Source of the DNA: Undaria pinnatifida
Lineage: Eukaryota > Sar > Phaeophyceae > Laminariales > Alariaceae
Reading direction: 5' to 3'
NCBI GenBank assembly: GCA_012845835.1
Contig: JABAKD010000028.1
Coordinates: 13,610,648 to 13,674,647, forward strand
DNA length: 64,000 nt
The notes below the pieces were generated by a model. The model saw only the letters and a list, made by a program, of their open reading frames with translations. It was not told where the DNA came from and made no database searches. A program made the translations under genes and the position numbers. Below are positions 22,905 through 35,162 of the stretch, in pieces (position 1 is the first letter of the stretch; the number at the start of each line of letters is the position of its first letter).

Positions 22905-23580
22905 CTTCACAGGTTTTGGTGGTATTGGCAGAGTTGTATAGGTAAAGTTGTATTCGTACCCTTCATGGGTAGTAGAGTTGCGTATGGAAGAGTTGTACAC
23001 CCCTTATGGGGAACGACCTATCAACTTTCTGGGACGTGGTTGCTGTACTGCACGTTGTCAGATTGTCCGGAAAACGTGGCAATCGTTGAAATTTGTATGG
23101 TGTTTTTTGGTTCGATTGCACTTTTATCGCTGCATGCCCTCGAGTTGTTACTCTGACAGAACTCCAGACAGCAGACGAGTTCCTCTGTGCTCGCGATTAT
23201 CGAGTGCCTCGTACGGTGCAGGCAGCACTCCAGACAACAACCGCTGTAGTCAGTAGCGCTTAGTTGGTTAGTTGCGGGAACGGGGAGGACTCTATAGGCG
23301 GTAATTGGGTGGACACCAGCAGTCATGCTGTGAGTTTCCACGTTGGTTGAATTTCACTTGTGCGCCTTCTTCGTCCCGGGTGTCTTAGCTGCAGACTCCT
23401 CGCGTCCCAAACCGAACGTTGATTTCATGACGTTTTTTCGCGTGTTCCTAGGGCTTTAGCACCTCTGTGTGACCACTATTAGAGTAATATTTACCAGTGT
23501 ATATACTCGTATGAGAACAATATCAACAACAAACAACGAAAACAACCACAATCAACATGCTTTTATAAAATTAATTTGAC
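22905..23580 (+). repeat. Family B element, copy 1
   Basis: Shares with 40565-41322 and 53815-54612 the ordered blocks gagttgtacaccccttatgg, ggaacgacc, tcactgcatgcc-type block, tctgacagaactccagacag, gtacggtgcaggcagc, cacttgtgcgccttcttcgt and agcacctctgtgtgaccac, ending in an AAC-rich tail (23519-23550). More diverged than the other two copies. Confidence 0.75.
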
Positions 23581-24663
23581 GGCCCGAGTGATATTGCGGG
23601 CTGTCAGTTAAGTGGAATTTCAAGGACGATTGGTTTCACAGGCCGCCTAGTAAATGGAATTGCCACCGCCTTTGGTTTCCGGGTCCGTCTGTCAATTATT
23701 GGCCTTTAGTACATATGATGTATGCCTATACCGTGGACAAATGGTGTAGCTAAAGGGCAAATGCTCCTATCGTAGATTCCCGAATATGTATATTAATTGG
23801 AATTACACTGACAACTGATCCATAAAACACGTGTCATATGTTAATTGGAGTTGCCTCGACAACTGAATGCGGAGGCTATCTGTTGACAGGATTTGTGCAA
23901 ACAGCAAGGCTCGTCAGAATTCTGCCAATACATTTGACCGATCCCATAGATTCCACCTACATGTCGCGGAAATTTCAGCAAAAGCCACTATTTCACCACC
24001 GAGGCCATACTAACTGCAATTCTTGGTCTGGTGTCCTGGTTGCAACTGATAGACAGTCAGACAGTTATAAAAATCCAATCCAAATTGCTGAAAACCCTAT
24101 TGATAGTAACATGACAATCGAATCCGAGGAGCAAATGTAAGTCTTACTGAGATCAGCTGGATTTTCCAGAAATACTGGTGTGGTCAATAAAATTAATAGG
24201 TACTCTTCGAAATCAATCGTCCGGACGAGTATTATGAACTGAAATTCTCTAAATCACTTGTCGGTCTAATTCATGGTAATACATAGCATCCAAAGCAATT
24301 GCGAAGACCATTTCAATAAAATGGCTTTCTCGTATATAAAGCATCTGATCAATTCCAGTTAATGAAAAGCTAGCCAAATCAATGCGCGCGGACAAATCCA
24401 AGCAATAAATGTCATAGTCGCGTAAAGCAATATTTTTGGACAAACGCAATTAATACACTACTTCGTAAAGCAATTGATACAGCAAGTCAACTTGACTGGC
24501 ATTCTCGGAAAAGAAAAATAGAATATTTGAAAAATATATATCCGGTTTAATTTTATCGAATTGACAGCCCTGTAATAATATTTGTCCTGGTCATTCCAAT
24601 TTTTTGGCAGTTTCCGTAGTCAGTTGTAAACACAATGATTATTTATTTACAGCACAGAAAACT

Positions 24664-24905
24664 GTCTACGGTGTGAAAGTATTGGCAGTAAGGGCAGTAC
24701 CAACAGCCGAAATACTGCAACCTACAAGTGTCAAATACTTGGGGTATCCACGCGAAATTCGAAGTACTGTACCAGGGGTATCCACAGTATTTTTGAAATC
24801 CTTCAAGTACCGCGACTATCTGCACCCGAGAACCACAAAACACTGGGAGTACTCGTCGTATTCGCAGTACACACCAGGTAACACCGAAACACTGCGAGTA
24901 CAAGA
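24664..24905. repeat. Region dense in agtact/cagta motifs
   Basis: Within about 240 bp the strings cagta, agtac or tactg recur many times (for example gaaatactgcaac, cgaagtactgtacc, tcgcagtacacacc). A smaller cluster (cgcagtatgaaatactg) lies at 18006-18060. This reads as a degenerate repeat, not a gene, although long frames are open on both strands. Confidence 0.5.
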
Positions 24906-25614
24906 AGCATATGCACAACTTCTTCCCCGAAGTACTATAATTTATTCCCCGGTGTTGAAAGCATCTATGAACTGTTTGTTCATACGCCCATTCACTCATC
25001 CACATTCGCACGCCAGAGGCTTTGACGGAAAAAACTTGATCCACCACCACGTACGTTTTTTTCCGGGAAAGTAAAGGTCAGGCATTTTGTTGAACGTAAT
25101 TTTCGGAAACGTTCGGCAGTCAACAGCTATCAGGTCAATCAACAGGTCCCGCCGCCTGTGTTGGCGTTGTAAAACATATCAGGTATGCTGTATCAACCCA
25201 TTGGGTGAATGGTGGCATTTACCAGGTGCGCAGCACGATGTTGATCACGCCTACACGCGCGACAGTAGAACACTCCAAACGTGGCGCAGCATAATATTCT
25301 GCATAGTCTACAACAACAAGGCGACATTGTGATTCAGCTCGACTGATCATCCCTATAATGTAATACTAATCGGTCGCACTTATAGCTGACGTTTTTGCAA
25401 TTTATATAAAATATTTTACTCTAGTGTAGTGGTGTTGATAATGATGCCTGACGGGATCTTCACGACGATGCCGGTTTCTTCATGCTCGGGCTGGTGTAGG
25501 CTCTATTGTACGACACCGGACCGCCAGCGCTACCCCGACCGTGCAATCATTCAATACCATAAGAGCTGAAACAAAGAGAAAGCGTCAGAGTCTTTTGTAG
25601 CATTGCTTTGACTT

Positions 25615-25740
25615 GGATTTAGTGTGCCTTTGCGCACCTGGATGGTCAGCGATCTAAGACATCACGAGCAACAGAGAAAACCTCATGCGATTGGAGTCAT
25701 CGTCATCTGCAATGGCCCTTTCTAGGACGAACGAGAGACC
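25615..25740 (+). repeat. Dispersed repeat D, copy 2
   Basis: Partner of 8715-8845 with the same order of blocks; see that entry. Confidence 0.55.
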
Positions 25741-26257
25741 ATGGCGGCGACGATAGATAAAGGCTTCCCGTGCAGCCGTGGCCAACATAACGCACGTGAG
25801 CACCGTTCGCTGCAGCCCCATCCCCACGGGAAACATTGCACACCTCGGGCACATGACGATGTAGACGATCTAGACCATATAGACCATCTGCAGTACGTTT
25901 GTGCCTGCCGTGCAGAGGTGTTGTGCTGTGTCTGTATATAGCCTAATGATCCAGCCCAGGAAACGCGTGCTAGTTCACACATAGAGTGCGGCTCTCCCCC
26001 ATGTAAAATAAACTAGACGATACAGCTCTCCCCTGAACTATATTTACCATCAAGTAGGGATACATCATCTGTTCGAGGTGTTAAACCTTGCACGTTGTAC
26101 TGCATGTACTGCATGCCAACCCGTTGATCTCAACTTTCCAAAAATTGCCCCCTCGGCCAATGTGGCCGACAGGCCGGACCTATTTCCTAGCCAATCAATT
26201 TGCTCGCATGCAGCACCGCGTGTGAGGGAAGGGAATTGTAGATTGCTTAGAATACCC

Positions 26258-26553
26258 TCAAACTTCCTTTGCAAGCTTTTTAGGTGTCTTAGCGAGGACC
26301 AACGTCCGAATGGGTGAGGTGGACCGTGTTAATGGAGCACGTCCGGCGGAAGGCTGTTTTCTCATGGCCGGGGTTTTTGTTAGTAAGTGAGCTTCAGCAA
26401 TTCCCGCACTACCCGGATTGATGCCGTTCCGGGTGGCTATCTCCACCGCACCTGATGCCCAGGGGTTAGGTCGGGTCGACATACTCACGCATCGGTATAC
26501 AACGGCAGCTAACGCTGCTGGAGTAGTAACGGGGACCGTCGGTAAGGACAGCT
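26258..26553 (-). other. Coding-like block, possible extra exon
   Basis: The minus frame is open for about 95 codons, reading through STRPNPWASGAVEIATRNGI and KQPSAGRAPLTRSTSP to KTPKKLAKEV before a stop. Its Arg/Pro/Ser/Thr composition resembles the disordered exons of the BAH gene and it lies inside intron 2. Splice sites are weak (candidate acceptor gcgatag; donors GGTGCG|gtggag or AAGGAA|gtttga), so I do not include it in the model. Confidence 0.3.
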
Positions 26554-27249
26554 CGCGCTATCGCTATCACGGGAACTGAAGGACACGCCAGCTAGCGGTA
26601 GAGTGAGGATGCAACTGAGTTAAAATGGCATACGACAGATATGACAATACGTGGAAGTGTGGTAAACTTGAGGCTTGTTTTCCCCATCCGCCGGAGGATT
26701 TAAGAAAAAATGGTAAACTCTACGTACTAAAGGTGTATACGAGTACGTGCGGTACTAGTAGATGCCGCCGGCGCGGCGTTGACAGCACCTCAGCACTCCG
26801 GTTGCCTTAGACTGCCACTGGCCTACAAAACTTGGCGAAGTCGGCGGTATTGGGCAGATGAGGGGACGTCGAAGTTAAACCCAGAGGCAGTCGATCGAGA
26901 CACAACGGCTGGTAGACAACGAGTACAATGCGGGCGGCAACCACACGGGACCGTGAAAGCAGAGCAAGGTCGCCGAGACGCATGACGGCAATAACGACAG
27001 AAAAATATAAAGCCTATAGACCAGGCCGAGACAAGCCGCCCGCCCGCTCCCAAATATCGAAATTATGAGAACGAAAAACAAAGTAACTTCGGCGGCAGGA
27101 ACCGACAAAATTCCGAAGGTAACCTGGTGATCTCTAGAGTTAGGACTTGTGCAGGAAAGCTACGGTTCTGTACCGAATGCTCTGCCAGCAGGTTCCTGAG
27201 AGAAGTATGGAGCCACGCTGGCCATGCTGCAAATCTCCATTTTTCTATA

Positions 27250-27573
27250 CTATTCATGTTTCCGCAGCAGCTTTTTCACTTCCAGCATTCTAGCGGCATA
27301 CGAAAGACGCTTCACGCAAAGCCTCGCACGTCCTGAGTCACGCCTGCTTTGTTCAAACGCCTGATATTGGGTCATCCCGCAATCCCTAACCAAAGCAACT
27401 ACATCGGGGCGCTCATGCTGTATGGACCGCGGGGTTCCGTCGGAGACTGGCATCAAACGGGATGCCATTGATTGGCACTGTCGCCGAGGTTTAATTCGAA
27501 ATAACGGTGCGCGAGAACTCGTGCGTTTTCCAGCGTGACCAATGGATGGCACCTTGATTAATACAGCGTTAGC
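27250..27573 (-). other. Coding-like block, possible extra or terminal exon
   Basis: After a fair acceptor (aaatgcctcacag) the minus frame encodes ANAVLIKVPSIGHAGKRTSS, later PDVVALVRDCGMTQYQAFEQ, and ends EVKKLLRKHE with a stop at 27250. The phase would fit exon 2. It could be an alternative last exon of the BAH gene or part of a nested gene. No family is recognised. Confidence 0.3.
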
Positions 27574-30491
27574 CTGTGAGGCATTTCCTCGGGTTGATGT
27601 AAGCGTCCTTGGGACGTGGCACAAGTACGAAAAATATCGCGTCAAAGCAAGCCTTCTTCACATATCACATGCGTAGGGTCCCGTGCTGTGGATGACGCGA
27701 CGTGGCGTTTCCCGTCAGGCGTCATTCCCACCGCCAGACTGTAATATATCGGTATTAAAAATTGTCCAGCTTCTGCTGAAAAAAAAAAAAATACCTGGTG
27801 CAGATTTTGTAATCGAAATATCAAGTGATACACCCAAACACAAATGTCCGTAGGGGCCCTTTGAGGTGTCTCATTCGTCCGGAGACTTCTCGCAACACAG
27901 GCCTGCATTCTAAAGGACAATCGTCGGGGTTGCTGCGTAAGATGATTCAAGTTTAATGCCCACTTTGATTCTTGTGCTATATGTATTTGCTTGTTGCTTC
28001 CAAGCCTTCGAAAAGCACCAGTTCTCTTCACGTCCGGCCGTGTGTCCGACGCAATAATGCACGACTGAAGTTGGAAAAATTGATGATGACCAGGCCGAGG
28101 AGGGACATGAAACGTCTCGCAACACAATACATGTATACATCTAATCGTCGGAGTTACGGTATGTCAGTGTCCGAGTATTTCCTATTTTGATTCCCTCCAA
28201 TTTCGTTGGGTATGCTAGATCTTTCCATCGCTGATCTGCCGAATTTTTTTTTTGTGATTTGTCTGTTACGCTGCCCCCAGTGCGGTTTGCATACTTACAG
28301 CTCAGAGCATCTGTAACGATACTGCCGCTGTTTTACATGATATGATACCTACCAAGGGTAGATGAGCACAGTACATGTACGAGTATGATTTTGAGATTTC
28401 TTTGTACCTGGCGTACATGTTCTGCATATCGTGTCCCTCGAACGTGGAAACTAAGTAACGTTTTGATTGTGTGTGGACTCCATATCGTGTCCTTCTCGTT
28501 TGTTAAACCAACAAATTATTCTCATGTATTATTTATCCCCGACATACATAACTTCGAAGAAGAACGTGTTCGTTCGCACAATCCGATCAGCACTTCTACG
28601 CAGTAATATTAGCCAAACACCAAAGGTTATTTTCTGTCTGAATGACGGGAAAGCATAAATTGCTTCTGCAACAACAATATAGAATGGCCAAGATTCTTAC
28701 GAAAGGTTTTTGCGGTATCCTGGATTGTTTTTCGATCGGCTGTTTGTGCCGATGCTGCGGTTTCTCTATAGTAGCTACTATTATCCGACATGAGGTCCGT
28801 CAGCTGTCTGTCGCGCTGCTTCTCTTCGCTCTTGTTCGTGTCCCTTAAAGTCCAGGTCTATCATGTTGCTGTTGTACCATGTGATACACTACAAAGGGGT
28901 AGTATAAAGAACACGGGCGTTCGGATTTCTTTGTCTTAAGCATATTCTTCTGCTGCTAGAACCTACTTGCTTTGGCCTTTACCCTGGCGCCACCGCGGTG
29001 GGGGCTGGGGGGTACCGCTTATTCCCCAGTACGAGCAAGGAAACGAAACGTGCAAGCGTTGATGCTGGCGCACCACACAGAGACGCATTATGTGGGTGTA
29101 AACCGACATATTTAAAATTGCATGCGCATGCCGCAGACACTTTCACAACAGAGTAGGGTCTACAGAAGAAGAGAAGTCCGAATCAAAATATAATACGCAT
29201 TGATATGTCGCCAAATTCCACAAAATCAATGCTGGTGCAAAGGTATTCAGGCACGTTGAAACAAGGACGCGGCATCGAACTTACGATATCCTCGCGCGAA
29301 CCCCTGCTTAATCACCTTGGTGGTATATATGGCCAGGGCATAAGTCTTTAGTACGTGTCGTGAACGTTTGAATAATCCGTTCGTATGTACTCTGTAGGCA
29401 TGTATAAAATCCAGTTTGAGGGATAAACATTGTTTGGTGGGTTATGGAGCGAACAACACCGTACGGAAACCGACAGGTAAACGTCGAGATATCAGACACG
29501 TTGCAGGCAATGGAAGGCATGACGCTCGTCCTTGCACCTGCATGTAACATTGTATTAATGGATGCGTGATTAGCGAGTTTAGGGTCTCACAGCGTGTGTA
29601 CAGCAGATGCTATTTCGAGGTGATCACACATGCAGAGAAATTTGAGACCCCGACGGGGAATCAACATACCCCAAAAGCTAAATATATAATATGCATCACG
29701 TCGAGTAGTGGGCATCCACACGAGTGAGCCTCCGACTTTCCGCGATAGTGAAGATTCGCTGTTCCCGTTGTAGTTTGACAGCATGCCAGGTACGTTAATT
29801 ATCTTCGACACAAGCACGTATCGGAGAACCGGAAGTCACAATGCAAACAGGTAAACTGTTGCCAGCTACTTGCATCGGTGTTTCGTTTGGTGAATTTTAT
29901 GCTGTATCATAGAGAGCAAGAATAATATATACAGCAGAATCAGTAACCCGTTCTATTTGCGGCAGATAAATGTGAAAGATGTAGCATGTGGTTAACCCAA
30001 TCAATCCGCATGCTTAGATTCAACGGAAGCGATATTCCTCCTCTCTAGTAAACAAAATATGCTGTTAACAGTTATTAGATAGAGGATGATTTGCCATATT
30101 GGTGTAAACGTCTCGGTAAGCCGAAACGTCAACACAGTTTACTCCGGCAAGCCTAAACTGCAACTCAGGTTACGGTGTATCACAAAATTTCTAATTGTGG
30201 GATTCTACCACCACATTAAACTAGTTCAAATTACCAATGAGCACCCTGATATCTTCGGCAGGGGTAAAGTTGCTAGGATTATAGCCGACTAGGATATCCG
30301 ACGAATTCGTCTGCTTCCCGATTGGATATCATTAGTTATTGTGGCCACTAGCTCCAACATGAACACCCTAGGCAGGTTTAACGGCGATAAATATTCAGCT
30401 ACGTGAGGCACAATTTCATCGCTAAAAGGACAACTGCACAACAGTAAACACAACAGTAAACACAAGAGTAAAGGCGTGAAACATCACCCAC
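27574..30491. other. Rest of intron 2, no gene recognised
   Basis: A 161-codon minus frame (28127-27642) contains a good donor-like site (CTGCACCAG|gtatttttt) and an acceptor-like site (cgatatattacag), but the frames on either side do not join. Two loosely similar segments occur at 28330-28400 and 28865-28935 (tgatacct/tgatacac...gatttctttgt). No known element is seen from 28.95 to 30.49 kb. Confidence 0.4.
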
Positions 30492-32054
30492 CATTTTGGC
30501 GCCAGCCCCGGTGTGTGGTTTTTTCCTCTCCTCGTCCGATAGCAAGTCGGGTATGTCAGTCTGGTAGTCCTTTCCCACCGAAGTACGCAGGGGGGGGTAG
30601 TCTGACCGATTTGCTGCTTGTGCTGTCTTTGTTGCACCACTCCGCTTCCTCTTTGTTGCTGTTGAAAGCTGAGGCGAGGTCTTGCCAGTGTCAACCACCG
30701 AAGCAGTGCGAGGTAGTGCTGGGATAGACTTCGGCCTCAACCCCATCGACATGCGTGTCCTAACGGGACGCGTTACTTTAACCTGCACGGGCGCCTTCGC
30801 GCTAGCAGGAGAAGGAGCCTCACCTAATTGAGATGCCAAAGGCTCCTCTGCAATGGGTGGCATTGCCAAGCGTCGAGGGCGAGGCGAAAGCGGCCCTCGA
30901 CGCTTGTTGGACGACACACGTCGGCGTCTCTGCAACGTGGGGGCCGACGTTGATGGAGAGGGGTAGATGTTTGATTGGGAGCACTCCTCCACAGTAGATT
31001 CGGAGCAATTTATCTCTTGTGTTTCTGAATAATCGTCCGTTTTTGATTGAAAGGAATCGACCAACTTTGCCTCGGAGCACACCTGCACATGCGCTGCGGA
31101 GGGGTCATCCACCCTTCTTTTGGAGGAATCCTCGGCTTTTGCTTGGGGGCACTCTTCCATTTGTGTTCCGCAAGAACCGCCCGCTTGTGTTTCGGACAAA
31201 ATCTCCGCATCGGCATCAGCTGCCAGCACGGCATCAGAACCCGGCGATTGCTGGGACTTGCGCTGACGAGCCGACTTCCTGGGCTTGAAGCTTTTGCTGA
31301 CGGAGAGGTTGGCTCTTGAATTTTTCGGTGAATCGGGGTCCATGCCATCGTCGTCATCGTCCTCCCTCTCGTTCCATTCGCCGTCCTCAGAGTTGGGGGG
31401 CTCTTCAGTCCCGCTGTCGTCAGACATTGCGATCTTCATTATTGGTGGACTTACAGGTCTCTCAGTTTTGTTCAAGGATGGCTTCACGATGTCGATCCCA
31501 AGCACTGCCTCACGAGCACTCTCTCGCCCACTCCTTCGCTGGAAAACTCCCCGCTTAGGCAGCAACCAACCGTTGCTTTTCACGATTGGTTTCCCGCTCT
31601 TAGCTGCTTCGGTTTCCTGGTCCGCCCTTGAGGCGAGGGCGACCGCATTCGCTTGTCGGACTCTAGCACGCTTCAGGATGGGATCAGTGCCTTCCAGGGG
31701 ATAGAAATCGCCGGACTTGTCACAAAATGCGTGTGTAAGCAGTGGCCCCATCTTGTCCTTTCTCCCTGGAGATACTGCTGTCGTCGTGCTGGCGCTCACA
31801 CATAACATGATGGGCTTCACGATAGCACGCACCTCGAGATCCCTCACTTTGTTGGTGAGGAAAACCTCGTCAGATTCGTTTTCGACTTTGTTTGATGATG
31901 TCTTTCTCCCGGTCGCCTCATGGTCGACCGCACAGGCTTGACGGCTCTTTCTTAGCCGCCGCAAAGTGTTTGCAGGAAGGTCTGAAGCCTGTACCAGCCA
32001 GCGTGCCCTAAACTTGAACACGCCCGTGAAGGTATCTTCCCACATTGACAACAC
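30492..32054 (-). CDS. BAH gene exon 2: second part of BAH domain plus disordered region
   Basis: The acceptor gtctgtggtacag precedes GTGTTGTCAATG; the frame is open for 521 codons to the proposed donor AAAATG|gtgggtgat. It starts VLSMWEDTFTGVFKFRARWL, the W-E-D and R-W core of BAH domains, and continues to NESDEVFLTNKVRDLEVRAI, the N-E-x-F-L and I-x-x-K-C/P end of the fold. After the domain come an Asp/Glu-rich segment (EWNEREDDDDDGMDPD, about residues 285-312), a Cys/Ser/Glu-rich polar stretch with loose repeats, and basic nuclear-localisation-like patches (RRRRVSSNKRRGPLSPRPRR). If the donor is wrong, the frame runs on to a stop at 30399. Confidence 0.85.
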
Positions 32055-32461
32055 CTGTACCACAGACCATATGCCGGGGATCAGATAAAAACAAACACGG
32101 CGGTGATGCACTTTTGGTCGATGAAGGGATTACGCGTGATTCTTGGTTCATCATGTTTCGACACCGTAAGGCAACCATCACCTGTGGGCGACCCAGAAAT
32201 GTACGACGAGCACGCCATCATGGTTCAAAGAAGCAGTCAATAAAAAGCACCGGCGGGTATTATTTTCGAGGCAAGCGTAGTGTGTGGAAAGCGCGCTAAT
32301 AAACCAAATGTTGTGTGGGTTTCGACCACACTTTAGAAGAGTGTTATGATACAGCCCTTACCAGGTGCAATGGATCTCACCAGCGCTTATTCATAGGGAA
32401 ACGAGACAACAACAAGTACACGCAGCAGAGCACAAGGTGATGTTATACCTGGCATAAATAT

Positions 32462-32585
32462 ATTGAGGGCACACCCAGTAATACGCGTGATCGGAGTATT
32501 ACACACAACTTGCAATCAAGGTCAGTTTCGACAAAATCTTCGATCTCACAGTTGGTGTGATGATATTTTTACAATATATATAGAC
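32462..32585 (+). repeat. Family A right-end fragment, copy 4
   Basis: cacccagtaatacgcgtgat, ggagtattacacacaacttg, cttcgatctcacagttggtg. It faces the minus-oriented copy at 32700, making an inverted pair about 115 bp apart. Confidence 0.75.
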
Positions 32586-32699
32586 TAATGGCATTGGCGC
32601 GAGATGGAAGCGGAAAACCACCTAGCACCAGGTTTGAACATGAATATTACTGTGAATGTCACTAGTAACATGCGTGCTACGATAGAGGTACGATCATGA

Positions 32700-33190
32700 A
32701 AATAAAATTACACTCCACCTGCGAGATCGCAGATTGTGTCGAAACTCATCTTTGCAAGCTGTTTGTGATACTCCGATCGCGCGTATTACGGGTTGTGTGT
32801 CCTCGTTGAGGATATAGGTCGGCGACTCCCATTGCAACTACAGTGTAGCTTTCAGGGTCAACAGGGTGATGTTAGTCAGTCTGTGCGCGGAAACTATAAA
32901 ACCCGTTTTTGAGGGGGACAAAATCTGACAGCTGTGGAAGGAAATGGATCAGTTAATCAAGTGAATCCTGTGGGTCGAATAACCCGTGAGGGGAGGGAGG
33001 AGTTTTCAAGCACGTAGGGGCCTGGGTTTGATCAAGAGGGAGCGGGGGGGGGGGGGGGCGGGGGGGCGGGTCGGCCGGGGCAGCTCAATTTGTGCGTGGA
33101 AACTATAAATCCTTTAAGCGGATAAATCTGACGGTTTTGGAAAGAATGCACCAGTTTAGCATGGTAAAATATATCCTGTACGAGAGGAAT
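32700..33190 (-). repeat. Family A element, copy 5
   Basis: Starts with the diagnostic end (ttacactccacctgcgagat), continues ggtcggcgactcccattg, gtgcgcggaaactataaaac and a G-rich tract (33046-33068), and then shows the second, internally duplicated unit (gtgcgtggaaactataaatc, ctgacggttttgg). Confidence 0.85.
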
Positions 33191-33984
33191 TAAGGTATAT
33201 CTTTCCTGGGTAAAAAGCATTGTGAGTGATGGCACTCTTTAACCCTATATCTTAACAATTATCTTCCTGTTTCTGCATGATTACTTGTTGTTTACCTTGG
33301 TTATGAGAGGCTTCAACCCCTTGAACGAGAATATTTTTTGCCAAAGATCCGGGCGTCAAACTTGTTAGGTTAGTAGGTCTTCTCTAGCTTTTTTAGATGA
33401 GGTGTAGAGCTCTTCAAATGAACATGAGGAGCCTCAGCAATGAATTATTAATCTTACATTCCAGCACCTCTATCGTAGCATTCGTCGCACACTAACTAAA
33501 ACACACCACAACACACTAACTACAACACACTACACTAACTGCACTGCTACTGCATGTAGACTAAACTTTACGACGCTATACACGTATGGCATCACCAGCA
33601 TTTCCGTTTTGTCGCCGCCTGCTGGCTCCTTCCCGGACGTGAAGTCTGTACTTTAAGCTACCACGGGCTGGATTGATGTAGGCTGTAGGGAGTCGACGTC
33701 GGCAATATTCGTCATCGTGAACTACCGTGTGGTGGATATAATTGGGTTTAAATTCATCTAATAGGTATAATACCAGTCGTGATTAGCTTCGATGAACTGG
33801 AAGAATGCTGGGCGCGTATAGGAATTGTAGTACGGTAGAGGAAATGGATCGAGAAGAAAAAAAGGGTGTCTTTAAAGACAAGATTTTAACTGTCCATCCT
33901 ACGATACCTGGTGTGATCAACGACAGCGCGGTGCAGCCAGAGCCCGTGCCGATTCCTTATTCCATGAAAATACAATCTACCCAA

Positions 33985-34026
33985 TCTACGATAACATATA
34001 CCAAATCTACGATAACATATACCAAA
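33985..34026. repeat. Tandem repeat, 21 bp x 2
   Basis: tctacgataacatataccaa plus a, twice without mismatch. Confidence 0.95.
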
Positions 34027-34084
34027 TCTCGGTATTTTTTTGACACATGTAGACAACTCATGTATATACCAGGTACTGTAAAAA

Positions 34085-34390
34085 AGTAAAACACTGCAGC
34101 TGTAAGATCGAAGATCAGATTTGGTCGAAACTCATCTTCGCAAGACGTGTGTGATACTGCGATCGCGTATTTCACTGGGTGTATTCTCATCAAGGACATA
34201 ATAGGTCGGCGACTCCCCTAAGAACTGCAGCAGTGTAGCTTGTATCAGGGTCAACAGGATGACGTTGATCAATCTGCGCGCAGAAACTATAAAAAACGTT
34301 TTTCAGGGGGACCGATCTGACAGCCGTGGAATGCACCAGTTCATCATGTATAACCTGTAGTTGTATGACCGGTGGGGCGAGGGGGGCGGG
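34085..34390 (-). repeat. Family A element, copy 6 (diverged)
   Basis: aaaacactgcagctgtaaga, ggtcgaaactcatcttcgca, ggtcggcgactcccctaaga, aactataaaaaacgtttttc. It abuts the octamer taccaggt at 34067. Confidence 0.8.
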
Positions 34391-35059
34391 TTTATATGCT
34401 ATACGAAGTGCGTGACAGACGGGCGCTCGCCATTGGGTTCCAACAGAGGTAGTTGAACTGCAAGGAAAAGTCACGCTATAGCATGGGCCCAGAAAGAGCC
34501 AGTGAGTCAGAGACCGAAGCTGACACACTCAATATTTCTGATAATCGTGCATGTACGATGAACATCGGTTCAATGCCGCGGGCACCGCCGACGGAACACG
34601 AGGGTAAGATTGTGTTTATGCTGATTAGATACTTGCACTGGCTGCCGGGTAAGAAGTGGCTGGGCAACGCGCAAAATTAAAATCGCCATCTCATCCGACA
34701 ATTGGGAGAGCAAGCGTTCAAGAACAACCACTAAAAACGACATAAATATTGCGAAGGTAAAATGAACCAAACAGGCGCCTACGCTCTGGAGCAAATACCC
34801 ACCACCAGCTGGCGGTTCTACTTGTACGAGTTACTACAGCTGTGTTCTTTCATTATTTAGCCATCATGTTTGCACGAGTAGCTTGCGTGTATACAGATGT
34901 TTTCGTACCATATATCAAGAGTATTCGGTACCTCGTTTTTCACGTGGTAGGTACCAACACTATCGCGCGCCTAACAGCCTTTAAATGTCTGGCACTGACA
35001 CTGCTGTTGTCGTGAGTAGTACTACTTCTTGCGGAGAAATCGCTTACACGTGATATTGA

Positions 35060-35162
35060 AAAAATTAAATTACACTCCAGCTGTGAGATCGAATATTTTG
35101 TCGAAACTCATCTTTGGGAGCTGTGTGTGATACTCCGATCGCGCGTATTACGGGTTGTGTGT
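35060..35162 (-). repeat. Family A right-end fragment, copy 7
   Basis: attacactccagctgtgaga to gcgcgtattacgggttgtgt, then abruptly unrelated sequence. Confidence 0.8.

Larger units (their letters stand above)
10765..30491 (-). other. Intron 2 of the BAH gene (19.7 kb, repeat-filled)
   Basis: This is the interval between the exon 2 donor (AAAATG|gtgggtgat) and the exon 3 acceptor. It contains A elements, a MITE, a tRNA-like SINE head, family B and G elements, LINE fragments and tandem repeats, listed separately. Parts with nothing recognised are 10.77-11.16, 11.3-12.19, 13.5-14.15, 16.2-17.0, 17.9-18.85, 23.6-24.6, 24.95-25.6 and 28.2-30.49 kb. Two coding-looking minus-strand blocks (26258-26553 and 27250-27573) could be missed exons. 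Confidence 0.5.

Noticed and set aside
25654-25854. Peptide LERAIADDDDSNRM resembling exon 5 (LEKALADDYDPNRR)
   Set aside because: The match is about 13 residues, has no splice support and overlaps dispersed repeat D; chance or an ancient fragment cannot be told apart.
27642-28127. 161-codon minus frame with a good donor and acceptor inside
   Set aside because: The frames on the two sides of the apparent intron do not join, and no similarity is recognised.
31285-31704. 139-codon plus-strand frame
   Set aside because: Antisense to exon 2 of the BAH gene, whose domain content is convincing.
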